64,000 nt of DNA from Closterium sp. Naga37s-1 (GCA_947471745.1 CANJKZ010000955.1:3035501-3099500), one strand, 5' to 3'; shown: positions 28,606-40,301, counted from the first letter of the stretch. The notes: a model not told the origin generated them from the sequence alone. Made by a program: numbers and translations.

Positions 28606-31162
28606 GTGAAGCGAACCATGGCAGGGTTTGTTGCACTGGTTACCAACGAGGACGAAGGAGAGAGAAAAACGCTCGAGCTTCCACCAGCAATCCAGAAACT
28701 TCTAGAAGAGTTCGAAGACGTTCTCCCTGACGACCTTCCAGACCAGTTGCCGACATACCAAACCCACCAGCACGAGATCATCGAAGAACCTGGTTCAAAA
28801 CCGACCTTCCGAGCACCATATCGACTCAGCCCCACCGAGTTGGCCGACATGAAGAAGCAGATCGAGTACCTTCTGGACAAAGGACTCATTCGACCATCAA
28901 CATCACCATACGGTGCACCAGTGCTTTTCACACCAAAACCTGACGGAAGCTTACGCATGTGCATCGACTACCGAGCCCTCAACAAGCAGACGATCAAGAA
29001 CAAGTATCCGATTCCACGGATCGACGATCTACTTGACCAGCTTCGTGGAGCCACAGTATTCTCAAAACTCGATTTGAGATCGGGATATTGGCAGATCCGG
29101 ATGGCGGATAACTCCATCCATAAGACAGCGTTTCGGACACGATACGGATCCTACGAGTACCTCGTCATGCCGTTCGGACTCACCAACGCACCCGCTATAT
29201 TCCAGGCCGAAATGAACCATATTCTTAGGCCTCTACTCGACGAATGCGTGGTGGTGTACCTGGACGACATCCTGATCTACTCGAGGGACATGAAGCAGCA
29301 CATCGAACACCTACGACGTGTCTTCGAGATACTTCGACGGGAGAAGTTCTACGTCAAGCTATCCAAGAGCGAGTTTGCCTTGAAGAAAGTTCAGTTCCTT
29401 GGACACATGGTGAGCGCTCAAGGAGTCCATGTCGACCCAAAGAAGATCGAAGCCGTACGTACGTGGAAGACACCGGAGAACGTGAAGGAACTTCAGCAAT
29501 TCCTTGGCTTTGCGAACTACTATAATCGGTTCGTGCCACAGTATGCGAAGATTGCAACACCTCTCACCAATCTACTGAAGAAGAATACACCGTTCAAGTG
29601 GGAGGATGTGCACCAGCAAGCCATGGAGCAGTTGAAGACCGCACTCACGTCCGCACCCGTCCTGATCCTGCCAGATCCAGAAAAAGACTACGTCATCGAA
29701 GCTGACGCTAGCGACCAAGCAGTTGGAGCAGTCTTGATGCAAGACCAAGGGAAAGGACTACAACCAATCGCTTACCTCAGCAAAAAATTGCACGGGGCAG
29801 AACTCAACTACCCGATTCACGACAAAGAGGCCTTAGCGATCATCACGGCATTCAAGACATGGCGATGCTACCTCGAAGGGAGAAAGACCACGGTCTACAC
29901 TGACCATTGCAGCCTAAAATACCTGAAAACGCAGCCGACCCTCTCCAGACGACAAGTCAAGTGGATTGACTTCCTCGAGACGCACTTCGACTACGACATC
30001 GTGTACAAGCCGGGACACAAGAATAAGGCAGACGCACTGAGCTGGCCTGGACACGTTGCCGCCATACAGATTGAGGGGATGAATCCGCTACTCAAGGGAC
30101 TCTTCACGCACGGGTATACCATCGACCCCGAGATTCCCTTAGCAGAGAAAAAGAAATTGTTGCAGTGGGACCACGACGTCGCACTACGCAAAGGATCAAC
30201 AAAGATATGGGTACCCAACTACCCGCCTCTTCGGCAGTTGCTTCTCGAAGAATTCCATGACGTGCTCTACGCTGGACACTTTGGGAGTAACAAGACTCTT
30301 GCCGGGATTGCGAAAGTCTACTACTGGCCTCACATGGCAAACGACGTGCAAAAGTTTGTCACTTCGTGCGACACGTGCCAGCGGATGAACATCAGTAAGC
30401 AGAAGAAAGCAGGACTTCTTCAGCCTTTACCCGTCCCGGAACAGCCTTGGCAAGTGGTCAGCTTGGATTTCATCACCGGTTTACCACCTACCAACGCGGG
30501 GCATTGACGCCATCCTGGTCGTCATCGACAAATTCTCAAAGATGGGACACTTCATTCCGACACATACAACCGCACGCACGGAGGAAACGGTACAGTTATT
30601 CCTCAAACACATCATCTCACAGCACGGGATCCCAACAACCCTCATATCCGACAGGGACCCCAAGTTTACTAGCAAGTTCTGGAAAGAGCTCATGTCGCTC
30701 ATGGGGACACGCCTAGCAATGTCATCTGCATATCATCCCCAGACCGATGGGCAGACAGAGCGCTTGAACCAAATTGTGGAACAACTCTTGTGCGCAGCGT
30801 GCAAGGATGACATTAACAAGTGGGACTTGCACTTGCCGGTGTTGGAGTTCGCCTACAATAATGCGAAGCATGCCGCAACAGGAGAGACCCCATTTTTCCT
30901 CTGTTACGGACGACATCCACTAACTCCACAACAGCCGACAGTACCTGCAACTGTCCAACCCGCGCACGACTTCGTTACCACAATGCAGCAGCTTTGGGAT
31001 CGGACACACAAGCGTCTACAGGACATACAGTCTTCACATAAACGCTTGGCCGATCGCCATCGACGTGATCATACCATTGCGGTTGGTGACCATGTGCTTC
31101 TCGACACATGCAACCTCAACCTCGGTCACCTTCCATCCAAGTTACGACCTCGCTTCTGCTGA
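28606..31162 (+). pseudogene. F reverse transcriptase, RNase H and integrase region
   Basis: Reverse transcriptase: [50 protein letters not shown] and the catalytic YLDDILIYS near 29,260. RNase [37 protein letters not shown] and [11 protein letters not shown]. Integrase zinc part: [20 protein letters not shown] with CDTCQRM. Integrase core: [23 protein letters not shown] and SAYHPQTDGQTERLNQ. The Ty3 order (RT and RNase H before integrase) distinguishes it from the copias. The integrase core shows minor breakage. Confidence 0.93.
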
Positions 31163-31528
31163 CCTTTCCTCGTAGAAGAGCAGGTCACTCCAGTCACATT
31201 CCGCTTGCGCCTACCAGCTTCTTGGAAGATTCATAATGCCTTCCACGTGCAGCTTCTTAAACCCTATCAAGATCCAAATAAGCTGTACACGGGACGCCAA
31301 CCTCCGCCGCCGCCTCCAGTCCTCGTGAATGATGAACTTGAGTACGAGGTTGAATCTGTGCTTGCACATCGTCGTCGTCGGCATGGCGCCCTGGAGTTTC
31401 TCGTACGCTGGAAAGGCTATGATCCTTCTGAGGACAGCTGGGTCTCTGAAGAAGACATGAGTAACGCCCCACGTTCTCTCCGCGACTATCTTGTCAAGCA
31501 GGGTGTTACATCTACCACCCAGCTTTGA
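31163..31528 (+). pseudogene. F integrase tail and chromodomain
   Basis: FRLRLPASWKIHNAFHVQLL is the end of the GPY/F module, followed by a proline linker and a chromodomain: YEVESVLAHRRRRHGALEFL, VRWKGYDPSEDSW, then SLRDYLVKQG. Chromodomains of this class bind methylated histone tails and steer insertion into heterochromatin. They define the chromovirus branch of Ty3. Confidence 0.9.
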
Positions 31529-31538
31529 GGGGGGGAAG
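31529..31538 (+). other. Polypurine tract of F
   Basis: An all-purine run, GGGGGGGAAG-like, directly before the 3' LTR. Confidence 0.85.
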
Positions 31539-31940
31539 TGTGAGAGTACGCCGACGTTCGACATATTTCTCATTTCCATATTTTTACTCCATCTTATTCT
31601 CCTTATTTCCCTCTTTCATTTGCACTTTATTTCACCTCAATCGGACTACTATTCTATTTTCTAGAGCTTTCCGATTATTTCACTTATTTGGTATTTTCGG
31701 CACCGACATTTACATTATACGGCACCGACAGCACCGACAGTGGTGTACAAGGCGTAATCTCGCCATAATCCGAAGTGCCAATGGGCTTGCGTGCTTATGC
31801 GCACTTGTGATTATCTATTCTAGAAGAGCGCGTTCCCGAAGGTTCGGATTATCTGTTGTTTCTATGTATTTCTTAGTATAAATATGCCTTGTACTCACCT
31901 TTAGTGCAACATTCTCGAGTGGAAATTCGATCCTGTAACA
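31539..31940 (+). repeat. 3' LTR of F
   Basis: TGTGAGAGTA to CCTGTAACA, 402 bp, matching 26,046-26,447. The TATA box copy is at 31,877-31,883. Confidence 0.95.
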
Positions 31941-31945
31941 ACCCC

Positions 31946-33173
31946 AATCCAAAAGTCAAAGTTGCCTTCCTAACCACCCAACCAAAGATCCCTTTATAGT
32001 CATGTCCCAATAATCGCCCAACGTAGATAATAACTCAAATTGAGATAGAATTCCGAAAACTTGGAAATCTTGTAACTTGGGCGATCTTGGTCGGAATAAG
32101 GCGATCTTGGTATCATTGGAAAGCTCTGGATTTCTCCTGCATGATCAAGCATGTAGACTTGGAGAAACAAACTTAGATGATAAAATCCAACAGCCATGCA
32201 TAATGACATAGGCTCATGCAAATCATGCATGCACAAATGGCACGAGCACTTGGCAGGACATTAGGATGACATGCACTCAAACTGGCGTGCATTCAGCATG
32301 AGCGTCGCTAGGGACACACACGGTCGACTCATATTTGTCGTATTCTAATGCGCAATTGCCCCATTTCTGTTCCCTTTAATATCACGAACATTCGATTGCA
32401 CAAGATACATTTTTTCCTAGTTGGAGAGGAGAGAATAGCTATGCATTTCCCCCACAACCCCTGATCTCGGCCGTCCTCGCCCACGCTCGCCATTCTTTCG
32501 CCGTTCGTGGTTCCAGAATGGCCTAGCGCCTCTCGGTGGCCCTAATGATGCCCAAGTGGCACCACTTGGACGCACGATATATGCACGAGCATGTATCTCG
32601 CTCATGGCGCCACATGTCTGGGTGTTGGTAGCGATTCCTATGCCTTATGTGGTGCCGGTCTTCCACACTCGCCTATTCGTTTGATGTATGACTAGTACAT
32701 AGTTGTGTAAACATGCAGGTTCCTGTTTCAGACGATTGCTCAAGGATCTCTTGACACTCAGATTTGATTTACGAGCCCAATCAACTATTTGCACATACGA
32801 ACCATACTGGCGACTGTATCGCACATTCTGTAACGAGCATGTACTATTTTCTCTCCCTGCCACTAACATAACGACCACACACAATTAATACACTCAAGAC
32901 ACAGAGGTTCTACCATTTCGGCCATGCTTCCGCCTGCTTCGTTATCTCATGCGTCCACTGGTTGGTCGACTCTCGGTCTCTTGTTCCATTATCACTTTCC
33001 TTTTAAGTTAAGGAGTATGCGCAATGTCACTACGGCCGACCATCTATGGCAAAGGAACCGATACCTCCTGCTAAGATATATAACATACGCGACATCCACC
33101 TCTCGTCCACTAACCACGCTACGTTCTAATGCATTCTCACATTTGTACGAATTTCGGGGAGAGGAAAGGAGTG
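31946..33173. other. Unassigned spacer
   Basis: Only short unrelated open stretches and no recognisable protein, RNA gene or repeat. It may be genuine unique genomic sequence. Confidence 0.5.
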
Positions 33174-33178
33174 TACGG

Positions 33179-33405
33179 TGTTAGAATATACTTATATATT
33201 CTTTATGAATGACTGTAGTGTAGACTGTAGTGTATCTCACTTGCTGTAGGTGGTGTACCATGTGGCTTTCTCCTTGCTATATCTTGTACCTTGCTCAATA
33301 GTGAAACACATCTTTCTCGACTTTTCTCTTGCTTCAATTCTCTTGACACTCAAGCTATGCCTCCTAACCCTAAACCTAGTTTCCTAGGTGCCTAGTATTT
33401 TGACA
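33179..33405 (+). repeat. Solo LTR of the E1 family
   Basis: TGTTAGAATATA to TATTTTGACA, 227 bp, similar in layout to the E1 LTR read on its minus strand (shared GGTGTACCA, TATATCTTGTA-like and ACTGTAGTGTA blocks). Flanks TACGG and TAAGG differ by one base. There is no internal region on either side, so this is a solo LTR. Confidence 0.7.
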
Positions 33406-33410
33406 TAAGG

Positions 33411-35000
33411 GGGTGTACATATTGTACATACTGTACATTGTGAGTCGAGCGACTTGCGAGGATAGAATCTGATGGGTCACGCGACGTTTTAAAGGTGGGG
33501 AAGAGCTGAGGGTGGTCTGGCGCCTGATGGAGCGAAGGTTGGGGGCAACAAGGGATTTGAGTGGGGCAGCACTTACGAAAGCATGGAGGTGGTGGAGAAG
33601 AACATCACACCATCGGCAGCGGTAGTGGGAAGAGGGGTTGTAATACAGCACCAGGATGGTTGTCAGCGTGCATGCATGTTTGTGTTTCCCTATGTCTGCA
33701 AGGTCATCCCGAGGAGCCTGCTGGATCTCCATAGTACCAGCGGGAGGCAGAGTAGCAAGAGGTCGGGAGGAATGGCTAGAAGCACCGTGGATGCAAGCCT
33801 GCTCGATGGCAAGATTAGCTACTGTAGAGGATTATGGGACCAGCATTAGGAGAAGGGATTGCTGGCAGAATAGGTGGATTCTGGGGGTGTAATCCTCATT
33901 GCTTGTATGTTTCTTTTCAACACGATAGTCATGCGGAGAAACCATTGCAAGCAGTGACACCGAGGAGGTATGGCAAGGTATGGCTAGATCTGAGGCATAG
34001 GGTAGGTGGTTATGTGAAGGAGCTTAGATCTCATCAGAGGGAGGTCAACATGGATACTAGTGGGGAAATGAGGATAGAGAGAAGACGGCAAGGGGAACAG
34101 ACCAAGGGAAGGGAGGAGAAGCACTTAGCTAGAGACAGTGAGAGGGATTGGAGAAGGGTGCGAGGAGCCACAATCAGCAGGGGAGAGAGGGGAGGGAGAG
34201 GGATAAAAATGGTAAGTTCAGGGGAGGACAGAGTGAGGAAGGACAGCAGCGTGGAACGAGAGTTGAACTAGAGACAGGAGGAGGGGGGTGAATTTCCGAC
34301 AGTGGCCTCATTCCCGTTCTTATGTTCGCATCATACCGTAAACCCCAGGATATAAGACCCAGGGGTCTTAACAGAATCGTGGCAAAAACAAAATGGGGGG
34401 ATCTAAACAAGTGGCATATTTATCACAAGACCCGGGTCTTCACAAAATGATTGTTTTGAGACACATGTTTTTGAACCCAGAGAAATGAATGGGAAGTGCT
34501 CCGTTTTCAACACCCCCACAAAAGACGTGAAATTGTCTCGACGAAGGTCAAACGCACGTCATCACCAAATATATCTTGGAGTTTTGATTTTCGAAACACT
34601 TGACCCTCGCTCGGTTCACTGCCGGCGTGTCTAGTCAGAATGAGCTATCAGGCGCGGAATGTGACTCATTCTTACTGTTTGTGTTGGCAGGGAATCATTC
34701 CCACCCTGCCAACTCGCTCGAGATTCTCATTCACATCCCTGCATTGTTTCGACTCGATTCAAATCGCATGAACGAGATGTACAGTATGGTGAAAAAAACA
34801 AAAATCAGAATTCATATATGTGATTATATAAGGGTCGGCGCTCATAAAATCCAGGCCCTGTATATCTGGGGGCTGACGATAGGTCTTCAATAGGAGGGGG
34901 GATTTTATAATGTCAGATGCCATTAGGGGGGTATAAGTCGAATAGACTCTAATAGAGTATCCCCCTCCGGTATTATAGTGTCATATATTGCATATATATT
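33411..35000. other. Unassigned spacer with GACCC palindromes
   Basis: A purine-rich stretch at 33,590-34,270 has open frames on the plus strand but no recognisable domain. Two palindromic spots lie at 34,353-34,370 (TAAGACCC/GGGTCTTA) and 34,427-34,440 (AAGACCCGGGTCTT). AT-rich sequence follows. Confidence 0.45.
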
Positions 35001-35093
35001 TGTTAGATTTCTAGACTACAGTAAGGTTCATATTAGGGGGTACATGATTATTCTCCCACTACTCATTCATTCCACTATGCATCACTCTTAAGA

Positions 35094-35106
35094 TGGTATC
35101 AGAGCC
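35094..35106 (+). other. Primer binding site of copia H
   Basis: TGGTATCAGAGCC, with the match to initiator tRNA-Met continuing through AGGTT, an unusually long complementarity of about 18 bases. Confidence 0.85.
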
Positions 35107-35164
35107 AGGTTCGTTATAAATTATAGTAGCCATGTTCGCCCTCCCCTACCTCCTAAGCGCGCCC

Positions 35165-35620
35165 TCCCCTCCCAACCGCACGTGCAAGGACTTTGCGCCC
35201 CCCTGCCAGAGCCACTCGCGCCCTGCTAGAGCAGCACGCGCCCCTTGCCAGAGCCGCGTGCCCTCTGCTAGAGCCCCGCGCCCCCTGCCAGAGCCGCGTG
35301 CCCTCTGCTAGAGCCCCGCGCCCCCTGTCAGAGCCGCACGCTCCCTGCCAGAGCCTCGCACCCCCTGCCAGAGCCACTCGTGCCCCCCTGCCAGAGCCGC
35401 GCGCCCCCTGCCAGAGCTGTGCACCCCCTGCCAGAGCCACGCGCGGCCCCCCACCCCCCCCCCCCCCCCCCCCCCCCTCCCCTCCCCCCCCCTGCCAGAG
35501 CCGCGCGCCCCCTTCCAGAGCTGCGCGCCCCCCCTGCCGGAGCCCCTCTGCCATAGCAGTGTGCACGCCCCTACAGAGCACTGCGCACGCCCCTCCAGAG
35601 CAGCGTGCCCCTCCACAGCA
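35165..35620. repeat. First leader array of copia H, CCAGAGCCGCG-type
   Basis: Irregular repeats of CCCCCTGCCAGAGCCGCG, about 20-24 bp each, with a C run at 35,457-35,477. It occupies the leader between the primer site and gag. Confidence 0.85.
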
Positions 35621-35904
35621 GCAGACCGCAGCTGCGCCGGCCCGCCACAGCCGCCTACATCCTTTCACAGTCACCCAAAGTCCCTCTCAGCCGCCACTTT
35701 GACAGCACGCACCCGCAATTTACCCTCCTACGCAGCGCCCTTGCAACCGCCAGCCGTGCTCATCGTCTCCTCCACGCCTACTGCCATAGGCATCTTTAGC
35801 GGTGGCTGGCAGCCGCAGTTACTTCTACTGGCGCGGGTTAGGGTTAGTACCCTGCAGTTACAGGCGTTCCTAGCCCCATTCGCTCCTCCCTCCAACCACT
35901 CCTA

Positions 35905-36320
35905 GCTCCAGTCGTACCTCGCTCCAGCCGTTCTTATTCCAGCCATTCTTGCTCCAGCCATTCTAGCTCCAGCCGTTTCAGCTCCAGCATTTTCAGCTCG
36001 AGCCGTTCTAGCTCCAGCCGTTCTCGCTCCAGCCGTTCTCGCTCCAGCCGTTCTAGCTACATCCGTTTCAGCTCCAACAGTTCTCGCTCCAGCTGTTCTA
36101 GCTCCAGCCTTTTCAGCTCCAGCCGTTCGAGCTCCAGCCGTTCTAACTCCAGCCTTTTCAGCTCCAGCCGTTCTAGCTCCAGCCGTTCTTGCTCCAACCG
36201 TTCTAGCTCCAGCCATTTCAGCTCCAGCCGTTCTCGCTCCAGCCGTTTCAGCTCCAGCCGTTCTAGCTCCAACCGTTCTAGCTCCAGCCGTTCTAGCTCC
36301 AGCTGTCGACTATCCTTTGT
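35905..36320. repeat. Second leader array of copia H, 15-bp unit
   Basis: About 28 copies of GCTCCAGCCGTTCTA and close variants. The unit is a multiple of three, so all three minus frames read simple five-residue repeats such as LELER. Confidence 0.92.
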
Positions 36321-36457
36321 CACTCCTCGCTCCAGCCGCTTCTCGTGCCAGCCGTTCCTAGCCTGGTGGTCCTAGCTGTTTCCACCTCTAGCAGTTCCTA
36401 GATCCAGTCACTCTTGCTCCAGCAGTTCCTCGCGCCTGTTGCCCAGCTCGCCTTACC

Positions 36458-36855
36458 ATGGCATCCACTCGGGTCTTACAGCGGCAGGGACAGCAGCAGT
36501 TTCAGCAGTGGGGACCCCAACAGCGTGCTCTCCGCAGCAGTGGCACCCTCCGCAGCAGTGGGGACCTAGTCGTTCAGGGAGCGTCTGCCCAGACGGCTGG
36601 AGGGGTAATCGTGGTGGCCGCAACGTTGGACCCTGCCAGAATCAGATCCTGACTGATCCTCATGCTGGCACTACTAGCTGGCGTACTGACCACTCTGCAC
36701 TGCGCTGCTACAGCCGCCTTGAAGACCTTTACCGTGAGCGTTTTGGGCCTGACTCGGTTCCCCCAATCTGGCCTGGTCTGTCTCGTACTAGTTACCGTAT
36801 GTTTGATATGTCTATGGATGTTGTTTATTTTATCACGTATGGATATTTTGACTAG
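36458..36855 (+). pseudogene. Copia H gag remnant
   Basis: Starts MASTRVLQRQGQQQF and ends with the gag tail HSALRCYSRLEDLYRERFGP, corresponding to TQRCFGRLTDAWRTQF in copia C. The zinc motif keeps the lineage's spacing in eroded form. Part of a broken element. Confidence 0.7.
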
Positions 36856-36949
36856 CGTGTACCCAGCTTAGGTCATTTGCCTGTTGCTAGTGTTGGGTGC
36901 TTCTGCTTCTAGTGTAGGTGCTTGCATCGTTACTAGTGCAGCTGTGACG

Positions 36950-38390
36950 ACTGCTGACGTGTCGCTCCCCTTCACGATGGACTCTGGTGCGTCCTAGTGC
37001 TTCTTCCGCGACCACACCGCTGTCACACCACTTGCTGCTCGAGTCCCAGTTGCCCTGGCTCATCCTACTTCAGGACCAGCTATCGCTCGCAGTTCTACCC
37101 CCCTCCCGTGCCCGGCTGTCCTCTCCGGTGTCCTCACTGGTCTCTACATCCCTTGTTCTCTTGGAACTTGGTGGGTGTTGGACACCTCCAAGACCCTGAA
37201 ATCATAATCACTTTTCCTGCACACAGGAGGATTGCGATCTGTACGGACGCTTCCACTGGTGCAGTTCTTGCCACGTTCACCAGAGAGCCCCACTCAGGTC
37301 TCTTCGTCCTGCACACTCAGCCCCCCCAGGTCGCTGCGTCCGGTCAGGTTACTGCGCCCAGTCAGGTAGTTGCCTCAGGTCAGGTTGCTGCGTCTTGCTC
37401 CTGTCAGTCCCTCTCCCACCCGATAGTCTTATGGCACCACCGTCTAGGTCACCCGTCCCTCCCACGCCTCCATAGCATGGCCAGCCAGCGTCTTGTCTCA
37501 GGTCTCCCACGGGTCTTTGAGTCACTCCCTTGCTCGCCTGCGCCACCGTGCACTCCTTGTGTCGAGGGTTGGCTGCACGCCACTCCTCAATCCTCCTCCC
37601 TTCGTCTGGCCACCGCTCCCTTCCAGACCCTCCACTTGGACGTCTGGGGCCCAGCCTCTTGTCTTGGACCCGAGCGGGAGCGCTACTTCCTCGTGGTCAT
37701 TGACGACTACTCCAGGTACACCACAGTGTTTCCTCTCGCGAAGAAGTCCGAGGTGACTTCTACGCTTATCCGGTGGCTCCTGACCACTGAGTGCACTCGT
37801 GGTAGTCATGTCAGTTGTCTCCACTCCGACCATGGGGGTGAGTTCCGCTCAGACGTACTTGCCAGGTTCTGTGGCGAGCAGGGTATCACACACTCCTGGA
37901 CGCTTTCGGAGTCCCCACAGCATAATGGGGTTGCTGAGCGCCGCATTGGCTTGGTTCTGGAGATCGCTCGCACCTCCATGATCCATGCACGTGCGCCCCA
38001 TTTTCTGTAGCCCTATGCGGTTCGCTACGCCGCCCACCAGCTGAACCTCTGGCCTTCTGTCTCACGACGAGGGGATTCACCGACTAGTCTTTGGACCGGG
38101 TCCCCTGGTGGTGCGTCAGAGTTTCACGTCTGGGGATGCCTTGCGCTTGTCCGCAACACCTCTGCGGATAAGCTCGTGGCTCGCGCCATCCCCTGTGTCT
38201 TCCTTGGTTTCCCAGTGGACGCTTCTGACTTTGCGTTTTACCACCCGCCCCTCCACCGTTTCCTCGACTCCCGTGACGTTCGGTTTGACGAGCCAGTGTC
38301 CTACTACGCTCGCTACCCATGTCGAGGTCTCCCAGTTCCCCCTCCCCCTCTCCTCCTTCTCCCGCTCCTCCAGTACTCCCGCCTCTCCTA
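36950..38390 (+). pseudogene. Copia H protease and integrase region
   Basis: Protease is recognised by TMDSGAS near 36,975. Pre-integrase: LWHHRLGHPSLPRLHSMASQ with CTPCVEG. Integrase core: HLDVWGPAS near 37,640, CLHSDHGGEFRSD near 37,815 and NGVAERRIG near 37,925, then VWGCLALVRNTSADKLVARA and RFLDSRDVRFDEPVSYY. The D-D-E order is intact. Part of a broken element. Confidence 0.87.
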
Positions 38391-39698
38391 GTCCTGCCCC
38401 GTCATGTGTGTCTCATGCTACCCCTCTACCCTCGGTTGCACGTCAGGTAGCGTCTCCCTCCTGGTAGTCCTCCTCACAGTCCCCTCAGCAGCCTACGGCA
38501 CTTCCGCGACAGGTTACTGGGGGCTCAGGGGGTGTTGGATCTAGAGCCGCTGCCACTGGAGGTACTCGGTTTGGGGGTGCTCGTTTGAGGGGTGTTGAAG
38601 CTGGAGGTACTGGCACTGGAGGTGCTAGTTCTTGGGGAGCTAGAGCTGGAGGTGTTGGCACTAGTGGTGCTAGTTCTGGGGGTGCTGGAGCTGGAAGTAC
38701 TGGCCCTGGTGGAGCTAAGACTTGGGGTGCTGGAGCTGGAGGTGCTGGAGCTGGAGTTTTTGGGACTGGAGGTGCTAATTCTGAGGCGCCTTGAGCTGGA
38801 GGCACTACTACTGTGGCGCCCACCACTACGACACACGTCTTCAGGCTCTTCGCCGGCTTGAGCGCGAGGATCAGGAGTGGGTGGACTAGGAGAGGCAGGA
38901 GTTGCGGCAACTAGACCAGTAGGAGCAGCACCAGGCGCAGCAATAGACGCAGCAGCCCCCCCTTTTGCAGCAGTTGTTCCCACCAGTGAGTGGCCTTCGG
39001 GCCCTTGGTCTTCCCTCCTCTCCTCCTGTCCGCATACGGACCTACGTTTCCTCCTCCGAACTCGGCTCTGGCTGTTTTCTCTCCTCCTCAGTCACAGTTG
39101 CCTCCTCCTGTTCTCCCACACGGCTGGACCACTCGTTGTCCTCTGCGTGCTCGTCCCTCGTCTCCTCTTGACGGCCTCTGCAATGTCTTGCTTCGTTCTA
39201 GTCCTAGTCGTGCTCCGCCTGTGCCTGTTCTCCCACCACCTCCTGCGTCGTCTCTTACTGTCTTCTCTTACCCTATCACCGACTACTACCGTGCTGCTCG
39301 TCCTATTGTCTCGCGTGTTCTCGCCTCTCTTGTCACCGACCCTCGTGCCTCTCCGTCGTCTGTCTCGGCTCTTACTGCCGTTGTCGCTGACTTTGTTGCC
39401 ATCCGCTGCCTTGACTTCGCCACGCGTGTAGTGGCTGCTCTGTCTGCCCGTCCTCTGTCCGCCGGGGGTGAGTTTTCCCTTGGCTGTGACTTCCTAGAGG
39501 ACAGGCAGCTTGAGCTGAAGTTCTTGACAGCCGCTTCTCTCTCTCTATGTGCCATGCTGCTTTCCCCTGAGGGAGACCCCGACGCCCTTGACAATTCGAC
39601 TCCTCACACGTACCGTGAGGCAGTGTCAGGGCAGTGGGCCTCTCAGTGGAAAGCGGCCATGGACCCAGAGATGGCGTCTTGGAGATCCACAAGCACCT
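38391..39698 (+). pseudogene. Copia H linker and start of reverse transcriptase
   Basis: Glycine/alanine-rich repeats (GGTGTGGASSWGARAGGVGT-like) to about 38,800, then a proline-rich part. FSYPITDYYRAARPIVSRVL, DFVAIRCLDFATRVVAALSA and SLGCDFLEDRQLELKFLT correspond to LVDFAAACRLDYAASLVA and GTDVLEDRQEDLECFA in copia C. It ends at the first residues of reverse transcriptase. Confidence 0.75.
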
Positions 39699-39845
39699 AC
39701 CTAAACCCTAAACCCTTTACCCTGTCCCCTTATCCCGTCCCGCTAACCTGTCCCCCGTACCCTGTCCCCCGTACCCTGTCCCCCTACCCTGTTCCCATAC
39801 CCTGTCCTGTACCCTGTCCTCCGTACCCTACCCCCCTACCCTGTA
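39699..39845. repeat. Telomere-like motif and TACCCTGTCCCC minisatellite
   Basis: Begins with CCTAAACCCTAAACCC, two units of the plant-type telomere repeat. It continues as degenerate TACCCTGTCCCCCG units of about 14 bp. It abuts the truncated end of copia H. Confidence 0.8.
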
Positions 39846-39854
39846 GCCGTAGTA

Positions 39855-40301
39855 GTGTTTGTAATTGCCGTAGATGAACGCCGCCCTCCTTCGTCGAAGC
39901 TGCCCTCCTTCCTCCTCCCCTGCCCCCCCGCCATCCCTGCCCTCCGCCCTCTCGCCCTCCGCTTCCCCCCGCCCAGCGCCACCTATCGACGCCTCTCCCG
40001 CGTCCCCCTCCCTTTCAGGCCGCGCCGCCTCATCACGCTCCTCCGCGTGATGCATTTCGTCAGTCGCGCCGACGCTTGGCATCCCGCGTCCAAATCTCTC
40101 CTCCCCTTCCGCCGCACGTTGCGCCATTTGGAAGAATGCGCCGCCTCGAGGTGCACTGTGCAAGGAAAAAGCCAGCTCACGATTTATTTTATCAACAGTC
40201 AAGTTTGGAAGTGGGTCGGTGAAACAGGGCTATGGCGCGCTGGCGCACGGCGCGGCTGGCCGGGCCCGTCGTGGCGACTAAGAAGAATGAGCCGTAGCTA
40301 G
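39855..40301 (+). CDS. Open stretch of unknown function, possible host exon
   Basis: 147 residues of mixed composition: a proline-rich beginning, then LITLLRVMHFVSRADAWHPA and LEECAASRCTVQGKSQLTIY. There is no recognised domain and it does not resemble the retroelements around it. GC content is high up to about 40,150 and then drops. It may be a host exon or chance; the start is not supported by any other evidence. Confidence 0.2.
   Translation: MFVIAVDERRPPSSKLPSFLLPCPPAIPALRPLALRFPPPSATYRRLSRVPLPFRPRRLITLLRVMHFVSRADAWHPASKSLLPFRRTLRHLEECAASRCTVQGKSQLTIYFINSQVWKWVGETGLWRAGARRGWPGPSWRLRRMSRS

Larger units (their letters stand above)
26046..31940 (+). mobile_element. Ty3 chromovirus F, full-length, TSD ACCCC
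   Basis: 5,895 bp with 402-bp LTRs at both ends and perfect ACCCC duplications (26,041-26,045 and 31,941-31,945). Order: primer site, gag with zinc knuckle, protease, reverse transcriptase, RNase H, integrase, chromodomain, polypurine tract. This is the Ty3 (Metaviridae) chromovirus order. The LTRs differ at about 8 of 402 positions (about 98 per cent identity), so the insertion is young. All domains can be recognised, but the coding region has several breaks. Confidence 0.96.
35001..39698 (+). mobile_element. Copia H, 5' part of an A/C-lineage element
   Basis: A probable 93-bp LTR remnant (35,001-35,093) is followed directly by the primer site, two leader tandem arrays, gag remnants, protease, integrase, linker and the very start of reverse transcriptase (AAMDPEMASWRSTSTY). 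There the element stops against telomere-like and minisatellite DNA at 39,699. The rest of the element is not in the window. It is a fossil with several breaks. Confidence 0.85.

Noticed and set aside
34320-34980. MITE with ATACCG-type ends
   Set aside because: Ends match over only about six bases, without a convincing target duplication.
35905-36320. Coiled-coil protein with LELER repeats on the minus strand
   Set aside because: It is the reverse reading of the 15-bp leader array of copia H; all three minus frames give comparable simple repeats.
39699-39845. Actual chromosome end
   Set aside because: Sequence continues for 24 kb beyond it and only two canonical telomere units are present.
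39855-40301. Confident host gene
   Set aside because: No domain, no recognisable splice structure or homologue; kept only as a low-confidence open stretch.
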